64,000 nt of DNA, from assembly GCA_019637585.1 (NCBI GenBank), contig JAHBVL010000002.1, positions 506,023-570,022 of the forward strand. The letters run 5' to 3'. Shown piece after piece: positions 55,114-64,000 of this stretch (positions are counted from its first letter, which is position 1; the number at the start of each line of letters is the position of its first letter). The DNA comes from Thermomicrobiales bacterium (lineage in GTDB: Bacteria; Chloroflexota; Chloroflexia; Thermomicrobiales; UBA6265). Made by a program: the position numbers and the translations under genes. The notes beneath the pieces were generated by a model. The model did not search any database. It was not told the DNA's origin and was given only the letters and a program-made list of their open reading frames with translations.

Positions 55114-55893
55114 TCAACCGCGACGGAACCGGCCGAGCCTGCTCTGCCGGCCTTCTCCCGGCTCCGAGCGCACGGGGTTGGGAAGCTCCTGGTCGGCGAG
55201 AAGCGCGGCAGGTATCTCGCTGGTCATCTGCCGCAAACGATCCTTGCCGACAAGATCCTCGGCACGCCGAAGCCCCTCCGGAACGGCCTTCAGACGCTGG
55301 TTGGGGCCATGCGCATCACTGGCCAGAATGATGGGCAAATCCTGGTCGATCAACCGCTCGGCAGTCCGCCTCGGCGCAGAGCCGAGCGCACCGGCCAGAC
55401 TGGCATAGGTCAGCTGCAGCACCACACCCCTGCTGGCCACCGCGACGGCCAGTTTCTCATTCGATTGCACGGCGTCATACCGTTCGGGGTGAGCCAGAAC
55501 CGGCTGGAATCCGGCCAGTTGCATGTCGAACAGCACGGATTCCGTGTAGTGGGGCCAGCTCAGAAACGGCACCTCGACCAGCACCGCCCGCGAACCACCC
55601 AGTGTCAGGCGATCGTTGCGCTGCAGGAGGTCCGGTAAGCCGGGATCGAGCATGATCTCGGCCCCGACAACCACGTTCAGCTCCGAACGGTCGATAACCG
55701 GAGCCGCCTCGTCGACCGCCCGCTCGACGACCCCGATGTACTCCTCTGGACTCTCGCCTGAGGAGAAATGGTGCGTCGCCGCGACGGTGGTGAAGCCATA
55801 GTCCGACCAGATCCGGAGCATCTCGGCGGTGTCCGACGCAGACGTTGCCCCATCGTCGACTGCGGGCAACAGATGGCTATGCAGATCGATCAT
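55114..55893 (-). CDS. CpsB/CapC-type PHP-domain phosphatase
   Basis: 259 residues. A metal-dependent PHP fold: [18 protein letters not shown] at the start, THHF, EVPFLSWPHYTE, AHPERY and ILASDAHG near residues 205-212. The histidines and aspartates of the metal site are in place. In low-GC bacteria such proteins dephosphorylate the tyrosine kinase that controls capsule assembly. Start overlaps the larA stop by one base (TGATG), so the two are cotranscribed. Confidence 0.85.
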   Translation of the reverse strand: MIDLHSHLLPAVDDGATSASDTAEMLRIWSDYGFTTVAATHHFSSGESPEEYIGVVERAVDEAAPVIDRSELNVVVGAEIMLDPGLPDLLQRNDRLTLGGSRAVLVEVPFLSWPHYTESVLFDMQLAGFQPVLAHPERYDAVQSNEKLAVAVASRGVVLQLTYASLAGALGSAPRRTAERLIDQDLPIILASDAHGPNQRLKAVPEGLRRAEDLVGKDRLRQMTSEIPAALLADQELPNPVRSEPGEGRQSRLGRFRRG

Positions 55894-57200
55894 CAGCCAG
55901 GCACACCAGCCGCAACCACGGGCATCGTCAGCAGCGCGTGCGGAACCACGAGCATGCTCGCCGGTCTGCCGGCGATGTCGCCAGCCAGTTCGATCGCCGA
56001 TTCGATCGCGGGAGCCGTCAGGAATCCCATCGCTTCGACGGGCCCAGGATCATCGACGCCGGCGAAAATCACCGAAACCGACTCCAATATCTGGGCCATG
56101 ATGTACGCACGCTGCTCTCCGGGTCTGAAATCGCCAGCTCTGACTCTGGCCAGAAAGTCCGCCCGCGGTTCGCACATGGCGGCGAAAAAGCGTTGCTCTC
56201 CGGTGCCCTCGCCGGGACCTTCCGGGCATGCCGCGGGCACGACGATCGCACCGCCCGGCCGGACGACCGCGGTCGGCGCAAAGTGGAGATAGCTGGCCGC
56301 GCGGCTCGCCTGATAGACATTCTGGTCCTTGGGATAGCCGACCCCCGCCACTGCGATATCCACTTGGGCGGCGATCGGCGCCACGTACATCCCGGCCGCT
56401 TGCTGCGCCAGCGAGTCCTGGACCATCTCCGGGTTTCCGAACCCGACGGCAACCAGATTGCCATCATCGTCGAGCACGCAGTTGGCGACGAACGCGACCT
56501 TGGCCGCCCGCGCCACCTCTCGCACCGCCGCCTGGAACGGGTTGCCCTCCAGAACGCCGAGTCGCGTGCCCGACCGGTCGAGCATCGCCGGACCATGCGT
56601 GTAGCCGATGACCGGCTCAGCCGCGCAGCCGATGGCGATCGTCTTCCCACCGCCACTGTAGCCGGCGTACTGATGCGGCTCGACTCGGCCAGTGGCCAGC
56701 ACCAGATCTGACTCGAGGACTGTCCGGTTGAGCTGCACGGGAATGCCGTCGATGGTCGCATCACATGTCGCGAGCGCGGCTGCATCGTAGGGATCGTGAT
56801 CGATCACTCGATAGCCGTCGACAATGCCGTCGCCCAGCTTTTCCCGCTTTTCGGCGTCGGTGCTGGCCCGGTGGGTACCGACCGCCACGACGATCGTGAT
56901 CGCCTCACGCGGAATCCCACCCGCCTCCAGTTCTCGCAGCATCGGCGGAACGAGCAAGTGATCCGGACACTGCCGCGTGGCGTCGGTCACGGCGATAGAT
57001 GCCGTTCGCTTGCCGCTGGCCAGGTCCCGAAGCGGCGGCGTACCGATCGGCTGCGATATCGCGTGCTCGACCAGACCGCCGGAATCGTTCGGTACCGGCA
57101 GGTGGCCGCTGGTCACCACCGACGTCCTGGCCCACGCTCGTGGGGCGAACGCAACGACGTCGCGCCCAAACGGAATCTCGATCGATTGTGGTTCGGTCAT
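55893..57200 (-). CDS. larA: Nickel-pincer-dependent lactate racemase-family enzyme
   Basis: 435 residues of the LarA family. The L. plantarum catalytic and cofactor residues have counterparts two positions on: H110 (VAVGTHR), H176 ([15 protein letters not shown]), K186 (the Lys bonded to the pincer cofactor) and H202 (GYTHGP). Also D72/R75 in VTDATR. Many LarA homologues racemise or epimerise other hydroxy acids, so lactate is only one option. Cotranscribed with the CpsB-like gene and divergent from mdh. larE lies about 3 kb away, on the other strand. Confidence 0.87.
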   Translation of the reverse strand: MTEPQSIEIPFGRDVVAFAPRAWARTSVVTSGHLPVPNDSGGLVEHAISQPIGTPPLRDLASGKRTASIAVTDATRQCPDHLLVPPMLRELEAGGIPREAITIVVAVGTHRASTDAEKREKLGDGIVDGYRVIDHDPYDAAALATCDATIDGIPVQLNRTVLESDLVLATGRVEPHQYAGYSGGGKTIAIGCAAEPVIGYTHGPAMLDRSGTRLGVLEGNPFQAAVREVARAAKVAFVANCVLDDDGNLVAVGFGNPEMVQDSLAQQAAGMYVAPIAAQVDIAVAGVGYPKDQNVYQASRAASYLHFAPTAVVRPGGAIVVPAACPEGPGEGTGEQRFFAAMCEPRADFLARVRAGDFRPGEQRAYIMAQILESVSVIFAGVDDPGPVEAMGFLTAPAIESAIELAGDIAGRPASMLVVPHALLTMPVVAAGVPG

Positions 57201-57331
57201 TCCCTGCTCTGCCCGGATCGCCTGTCAATGAGGAAGGCCCAGGACTCCTATACTATCAGTTGGGCAGTAGGCAAACCGCTTCCCACGAATCGAGTTTTCG
57301 CACGCAGAGAGATACCAGGAGAGCACCAGCC

Positions 57332-59576
<2,245 letters not shown>

Positions 59577-59664
59577 TCAACCCCCAAAAACCTTGACAAT
59601 CAATACAGGTGCTCTCCGTCGTGGCCGGCAACGAGCGTCGTCTTCCTTGAGACTGCTGCGGCAG

Positions 59665-59691
59665 GAGATCCTTCGCTTCACTCAGGATGAC
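59665..59691 (-). repeat. Dispersed repeat, right arm (inverted)
   Basis: GAGATCCTTCGCTTCACTCA plus GGATGAC is the reverse complement of a near copy of 58318-58345. It ends 32 bases before the start codon of the gene at 59724, so that gene's promoter lies in or across the repeat/IS end. Confidence 0.7.
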
Positions 59692-59723
59692 CGGGGTTTT
59701 CTGGCCCGACACGGGGAATCGCT

Positions 59724-60698
59724 ATGAAACCAATGGGCGCCATCAGCAACCTGAAGAATCTGACCCAGATTCTCAGGGAGCTCAGTCTCGACGAACTGAA
59801 AGAGGAGGCCGAACGGCCTCCTCGCATTCTCGTTCTCGCGCCCGATCTCGATGCCGCCGACGCGCTGGCCGAAACGCTGACCGGCGAAGTCCGGTCACCC
59901 TACGTCACCTGCCTGAGGCTCGACACGCCGGTCGACCGCCTCGATGTCTACGATGCAGCAATCATCTTCGATCCGGACGCGCGACGCGAAACCCGGAAGC
60001 TGATCGAAGACCTGGGCAAACGCAACAACAAATCACTGATCATCACCTGGATGAGCACCGATCCGACCGATCCCCTTGCCGCGCAGGCGGTGCGGGTCCG
60101 GATGTGCAATCACCTGCCCGACCGGGTGATGGCGTTGGGACGGCATATGCCGGCGTTCGTCGCCCCGGCGGTGAAGGCAGTCATCGACGACACCTCCGCC
60201 GCCAACGCGCAGTTCGCATTGATCGCGAATGTCCCGTCGATCATTCCCCTCTTCGGCACGCTGGCCACGGTCGGAGCCGACCTGCTGGTGTTGACCAAGA
60301 ACCAGCTCCTGCTGACCTACAAGATCGCCGCCATTCATGGCCGGGATCTCGACGACAAATCCCGCATCGCTCGCGAGATGGCGCCCGTCGCCGGCGCCGG
60401 TTTCTTCTGGCGAACCGTCGCCCGGGAAGCAGCCACCCTTCTGCCGATGGCATCCGGAACCGTGCCGAAAGTGGCCATCGCCTACTCGGGCACGATGGCG
60501 ATCGGCCGGGCCGCCGACTACTTCTACCGGTTCGGTGAGAAACCGAGCAAGGGACTGATGAAGTCATACATCCAGATGGGAATGGAAAGCCTGAAGCGAC
60601 GGCAGTTTCTTTTCAAGGACCCGAAAACGGTCGAGGCCGATTTCGTGGTGATCGACGACACCACGAACGAGCAGCCCACCAACGGTTACGTCGGCTAA
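59724..60698 (+). CDS. DUF697-like membrane protein, unknown function
   Basis: 324 residues. Residues about 30-130 form an alpha/beta domain (ILVLAPDLDAADALAETL, DVYDAAIIFDPDA, SLIITWMS) like the end of a small GTPase fold but without a P-loop. About 160-200 contains FALIANVPSIIPLFGTLATVGADLLVL, a hydrophobic hairpin, followed by TKNQLLLTYKIAAIHGRD, as in DUF697 proteins. A second hydrophobic region (about 222-265) may enter the membrane. GGGGA precedes the ATG. Only moderate confidence in the DUF697 resemblance; no function known. It lies just 3' of the IS110 element and 50 bases before aroKB. Confidence 0.7.
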   Translation: MKPMGAISNLKNLTQILRELSLDELKEEAERPPRILVLAPDLDAADALAETLTGEVRSPYVTCLRLDTPVDRLDVYDAAIIFDPDARRETRKLIEDLGKRNNKSLIITWMSTDPTDPLAAQAVRVRMCNHLPDRVMALGRHMPAFVAPAVKAVIDDTSAANAQFALIANVPSIIPLFGTLATVGADLLVLTKNQLLLTYKIAAIHGRDLDDKSRIAREMAPVAGAGFFWRTVAREAATLLPMASGTVPKVAIAYSGTMAIGRAADYFYRFGEKPSKGLMKSYIQMGMESLKRRQFLFKDPKTVEADFVVIDDTTNEQPTNGYVG

Positions 60699-60747
60699 AC
60701 AGCGTTCTTCTGATTCCGGTACGAGGCGAAAGGCACATCTTCCACCC

Positions 60748-62397
60748 ATGTGGCAACGGATAGCGCTGGTCGGATTTAGCGGCACCGGCAAGAGCACCAC
60801 AGCCCGGCTGCTCGCCGGGGAGATCGGCTGGCGGGTCATCGACCTCGACGACGACCTCGAGCAACATTTCGGCATGACCATCCCGGACGTCTTCGCCACA
60901 CGGGGTGAAGCCGAATTTCGGCAGGTCGAACGCGATCTGCTGGCCGCCGCGACCACCGAGTCGAATGTTGTCGTCGCGACCGGCGGCGGCGCTCCGGCTG
61001 AAGAGAGCGCCTGGAGCGCTGCCCTCCTGGGTCATCCCGGGACATTGACCGTCGCACTCGATGCCGACCCGGAAACCTCCTATCAGCGGCTGCTCGATCA
61101 GCACGCGGCCGAAGGCGAAGCGGTGCTCCGCCCCATGCTGGCGGGCGACGATCCACTCGGCCGCATCGCATCACTCAAAGCCAAACGTCAGCAAGCCTAC
61201 GACCGGGCCAGACTGACCCTGCCCGTGGACAGGATCAGGGCCAAAGACGTGGCCGCTGAGATCGCATCGCTCATCAGAGCGGAGCCGTCGCTTGGCTCTC
61301 CGTCCGTTGCGCTCGACGCCCCGGGCGGCCAATCGAGCATTCTGATCGAATCGGGCATTCTGCGACGGGCGGGCGCCTTGATCCGGCAACGCTATCCGAA
61401 GGCGGGACGAGTCTGGATCATCACCGACGCGAACGTCGGCCCCCTGCACGAACCCGCATTGCGCGCGAATCTCGAAACCGCCGGGTTTGGCGTCGAATCG
61501 GTCACTCTTCCGTCCGGAGAATCGACCAAGAGCATCGCCGGCGTCTCCTCGGTCTACGATGCGCTGCTGGGAGCCAGAATCGAGCGGCGTGATGTCGTCA
61601 TCGCTCTCGGCGGTGGCGTCATCGGCGATCTGGCCGGTTTCGCCGCGGCCACGGTGTTGCGCGGCGTCGGCCTGGTGCAGATTCCCACGTCGTTGCTGGC
61701 GATGGTCGATAGCAGCATCGGCGGCAAAACCGGCATCAACCATCCCACGGGCAAGAACCTGATCGGTAGTTTCTACCAACCCCCTCTCGTCCTGATCGAT
61801 CCGGCCGTTCTGCAGACACTGCCGCCGCGCGAACTCAATCAGGGCTGGGCCGAGGTGATCAAGCATGCCGTCATTCAGCCATCGACGCCGGGTGGAGAGC
61901 AAGCGGACCTCCTCAGCCTCCTCGAACGCAACCAGGCGGCCCTGCAGTCGCTCAGCGAACCGGCCATCAGCTACGTCATCAGGCGAAACGTGGCCCTGAA
62001 GGCAAGGGTTGTGGAAGCGGACGAACGGGAAGCCGGTATCCGCGCATTTCTGAATTTCGGTCACACGCTCGGTCACGCGATCGAAGCCAGCGACTACGCT
62101 CTCTTGCATGGAGAAGCGGTCGCGCTCGGTTTGCGAGCGGCGGGACGACTCTCCGTCGCAGTCAATGGCGCCGACCAGCGCATCGTCGACCGCATGGAAG
62201 CGCTGCTCGATGCATGGTCACTGCCACGTACGACCTCCATCGATGTCGACCGCACACTCGGTCTCCTGCAGAGTGACAAAAAGCGGGTCGCCGGCGAACA
62301 ACGCTGGGTTCTGATGAAGGCAGGTGGTGGAGTCGAGATTCGCACCGGTGTCTCCGACGACGCCGTTCTCGCCGCGCTCCGTTCGGTAGCGACCTGA
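60748..62397 (+). CDS. aroKB: Fused shikimate kinase / 3-dehydroquinate synthase
   Basis: 549 residues carrying two aromatic-pathway enzymes. Residues 1-175 are shikimate kinase: Walker A GFSGTGKST (9-17), DLDDDLEQHFG, GGGAPAEESAW and the lid RPML. From about 195 comes dehydroquinate synthase: ALGGGVIGDLAGFAA (near 288), LLAMVDSSIGGKTGINHPTG (near 326) and the zinc histidines in NFGHTLGHAIEA (near 439) and LLHGEAVALGL. Fusion of these two steps is unusual but known in several phyla. Ends 3 bases before the next gene. Confidence 0.95.
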   Translation: MWQRIALVGFSGTGKSTTARLLAGEIGWRVIDLDDDLEQHFGMTIPDVFATRGEAEFRQVERDLLAAATTESNVVVATGGGAPAEESAWSAALLGHPGTLTVALDADPETSYQRLLDQHAAEGEAVLRPMLAGDDPLGRIASLKAKRQQAYDRARLTLPVDRIRAKDVAAEIASLIRAEPSLGSPSVALDAPGGQSSILIESGILRRAGALIRQRYPKAGRVWIITDANVGPLHEPALRANLETAGFGVESVTLPSGESTKSIAGVSSVYDALLGARIERRDVVIALGGGVIGDLAGFAAATVLRGVGLVQIPTSLLAMVDSSIGGKTGINHPTGKNLIGSFYQPPLVLIDPAVLQTLPPRELNQGWAEVIKHAVIQPSTPGGEQADLLSLLERNQAALQSLSEPAISYVIRRNVALKARVVEADEREAGIRAFLNFGHTLGHAIEASDYALLHGEAVALGLRAAGRLSVAVNGADQRIVDRMEALLDAWSLPRTTSIDVDRTLGLLQSDKKRVAGEQRWVLMKAGGGVEIRTGVSDDAVLAALRSVAT

Positions 62398-62400
62398 TCG

Positions 62401-62904
62401 ATGAACGAAGATGTCGCTCCGGATCCCGCAGTCCTCAGATTCGAGGCGTTTGCCCGCGCCAACGGCATCGCCTACGACCTGGTCGACACCGGAACGCACA
62501 CCCTCACCGTCTCGCAAGCGGCCGAAGCGGTGGGAGTCGATGAGGAGCAGGTGATCAAAACCCTCCTCTTCCACGACGGCGAGGGACAATGCGTCATCGC
62601 CATCGCCAATGGGGCTCACCGGGTCGATGCGGCACTCCTGGCCCAGGAAGCGGGTTTCGGTCCGCTAAAGCTGGCCAAACCTCACGTCGTAGTCGAGCGA
62701 CTTGGCTATCCCGCTGGTGGCGTTCCGCCAATATGCCTCCCACCCGACCTCCCGGTGATCGTCGACACCAAAGCGGCCACGTTGGAATGGTGTGTTGGCG
62801 GCGCCGGTTCGATCACCCATCTCGCCCGCCTGTCAATGGCCGACATCATCCGCGCGAACAGCGCGAAAATCGCGCCGATCACAGGCCCCGAACCTTTACG
62901 CTAA
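62401..62904 (+). CDS. YbaK/EbsC-family aminoacyl-tRNA deacylase
   Basis: 167 residues of the editing-domain family: YDLVDTGTHTLTVSQAAEAVGVDEEQVIKTLLF, and GYPAGGVPPICLPPDLPVIVD, with conserved K in VIKTLLF and the G(Y/F)xxGGVPP loop. Hydrolyses wrongly charged tRNAs such as Cys-tRNA(Pro). Starts 3 bases after aroKB, so coupled. Confidence 0.9.
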   Translation: MNEDVAPDPAVLRFEAFARANGIAYDLVDTGTHTLTVSQAAEAVGVDEEQVIKTLLFHDGEGQCVIAIANGAHRVDAALLAQEAGFGPLKLAKPHVVVERLGYPAGGVPPICLPPDLPVIVDTKAATLEWCVGGAGSITHLARLSMADIIRANSAKIAPITGPEPLR

Positions 62905-62911
62905 CGCCACG

Positions 62912-63018
62912 CGTCATTTCGAGATTGCCGAGAAACCTCTCGTTTGGGACCGGCATCGTGATCCTTGACCTGCCGGCCAAAATGAACGAGAGATTTCTCC
63001 ACTTTGGTCGAAATGACG
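62912..63018. repeat. Palindromic (MITE-like) element of about 107 bases
   Basis: Outer arms CGTCATTTCGA (62912-62922) and TCGAAATGACG (63008-63018) are exact inverted repeats. Inner arms GAGAAACCTCTCGTT (62930-62944) and AACGAGAGATTTCTC (62985-62999) differ at one base, and a central CCGGCA / TGCCGG stem (62950-62976) closes it. The two halves look like inverted copies of one unit. It occupies most of the 239-base gap before ychF; 63019-63143 is a CT-rich stretch with nothing else I can identify. Confidence 0.8.
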
Positions 63019-63143
63019 TTGCCTTTATTGGGGCTCATCCTCCCCTTTCCGCCTTTCGCCTTCCGCCTCGTCCCCTTTTCGACGATAATCGCTGGCTGGC
63101 CCGGCGATGGGTCGCAAACGCGCTTCCAGCACAGGATGATTTC

Positions 63144-64000
63144 GTGACAACCAAACTTGTGATCGTTGGTCTGCCCGGATCCGGCAAGACGACCGTCTTC
63201 AACGCACTGACGCAATCAGACGTCGCCACCGGTGGATTCAGCGGTCAGGACGAAGCGCACGTCGCCGTCGTGAAAGTGCCGGACGAGCGCCTCGATCTCC
63301 TGACCGAGATGTTCAATCCGCAGCGCAAGGTACCTGCCGATATCCACTACGTCGACGTCGGCGGTCTGAGCAAGGGCATGGCGGAAAAGGGATTGAGCGG
63401 CCAGCTGCTCGGCAATCTCAGCCAGGGAGACGCGCTCGTCCACGTCGTCCGCGCGTTCGAAGACGACAACCTCCCACATCCGGATGGCTCGGTCGATGCC
63501 GTTCGCGATATCGAAACGATCAACCTCGAGTTGATGTTCAGCGATCTCGGAATCGTGGAAAAACGGATTGAACGTCTCACCGCCCAGATTCCGAAGTTCA
63601 AGGGGACCGAGCGGGAGGTCAACGAGCGCGAATTGGCGTTGATGCACCTGTTGAAGGAAAAGCTGGAAGCCGATATTCCCCTGCGTGAAGTCGTGGGCGA
63701 CCTCGAACCCGAAGACCAGAAAACGCTCCGTGGCTTCGCTCTCCTCACCTCCAAACCGCTGCTGATCCTGCTCAATGTCAGCGAATCACAGCTTGGCGAG
63801 GAATCGGCAGCGCTCGTGGAACGAGCCAGGGACCAGTTCGCCCGGCCGGGTGTGGAAGTCGACGCGCTCTGCGGACAAATCGAGATGGAGATCGGTCAGC
63901 TCTCCGACGAAGACGCGGCTGTCTTCCTGGCCGACCTTGGTATCGACGAGTCGAGCCGGGCGCGGGTGATCCGGTTGTCGTTCGGCCTGCTCGGTCTGAT
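63144..64000 (+). CDS. ychF: YchF/OLA1-type redox-regulated ATPase (3' end outside window)
   Basis: Open to the end of the window; at least 285 residues. GTG start at 63144 with ACAGGA about 7 bases ahead, opening TTKLVIVGLPGSGKTTVFNALT (P-loop GLPGSGKT). Then DVGGLSKGMAEKGLSGQLL (switch), ALVHVVRAFEDD and the non-canonical G4 motif NVSE (in LLILLNVSE), which marks YchF-like ATPases. The P-loop and NxxE motif set it apart from Obg. YchF binds ribosomes and ATP. The C-terminal TGS domain is not visible. Confidence 0.9.
   Translation, partial: MTTKLVIVGLPGSGKTTVFNALTQSDVATGGFSGQDEAHVAVVKVPDERLDLLTEMFNPQRKVPADIHYVDVGGLSKGMAEKGLSGQLLGNLSQGDALVHVVRAFEDDNLPHPDGSVDAVRDIETINLELMFSDLGIVEKRIERLTAQIPKFKGTEREVNERELALMHLLKEKLEADIPLREVVGDLEPEDQKTLRGFALLTSKPLLILLNVSESQLGEESAALVERARDQFARPGVEVDALCGQIEMEIGQLSDEDAAVFLADLGIDESSRARVIRLSFGLLGL

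Noticed and set aside
53551-55638. 695-codon plus-strand frame over the aldehyde dehydrogenase, tRNA-Asn and CpsB-like genes
   Set aside because: It runs through three well supported minus-strand genes including a tRNA, and the product is Arg-rich without family resemblance.

Overview
The window is one continuous stretch of a high-GC (roughly 60-65% by eye) bacterial chromosome. Gene order and protein features point to the Chloroflexota, most plausibly a Thermomicrobia-like lineage: a nusA-ylxR-infB-rbfA-DHH-truB-ribF run, an infC-rpmI-rplT run, a fused aroK-aroB, a membrane-anchored YvcK at the head of a gap-pgk-tpi-secG cluster, and SPP-type oligopeptide transporters with Tat-like lipid-free leaders. 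This placement is inferred from the sequence alone, without phylogeny.

Layout. 1-4.2 kb: end of a leucine operon (leuA', leuC, leuD, leuB). 4.2-10.9 kb: small single genes (c-di-AMP receptor, SWIM protein, mobA, miaB, a TPR protein and a long disordered protein with a matching cysteine module at each end). 11-19.2 kb: a RodZ-like protein facing a long minus-strand run yvcK, gap-like, pgk, tpiA, secG, coaBC, a YggT-like gene, a 35-residue membrane microprotein and a diacylglycerol-kinase-like gene. The gap-like protein lacks the catalytic cysteine. 19.2-26.5 kb: translation/RNA cluster nusA to ribF. 26.5-32.2 kb: accessory locus (substrate-binding protein, dipeptide-type permeases, a luciferase-like oxidoreductase, an alpha/beta hydrolase). 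32.2-34.8 kb: infC (apparent ATA start), rpmI, rplT, an rRNA methyltransferase and an HU protein. 35-42.2 kb, minus strand: gyrB, membrane protein, zincin, PBP, FtsW/RodA and an MTA phosphorylase. 42.4-45.3 kb: rpsO-pnp. 45.3-52 kb: a transport operon with one binding protein and two complete permease pairs. 52.1-57.2 kb: larE, an Rrf2 regulator, an aldehyde dehydrogenase, tRNA-Asn, a CpsB-like PHP protein and larA. 57.3-64 kb: mdh, an IS110 element, a membrane protein, aroKB, a YbaK protein and the start of ychF.

How it fits together. Central metabolism (glycolysis, malate, leucine and aromatic amino acids, CoA) and information processing dominate. Three peptide-type permease pairs and two binding proteins occur without any ATPase gene, so they must use ATPases encoded elsewhere. 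LarA and LarE imply nickel-pincer cofactor chemistry. The Rrf2 regulator overlapping larE has no cysteine but carries a His/Asp-rich loop, which suggests metal sensing.

The strongest points for follow-up are the GAPDH-like pseudoenzyme, a candidate bridge RNA upstream of the IS110 transposase with this element sitting between inverted copies of a dispersed repeat, the paired cysteine modules of the 572-residue protein, a 59-residue cysteine-rich open frame, and several structured leaders (nusA, infC, pnp).
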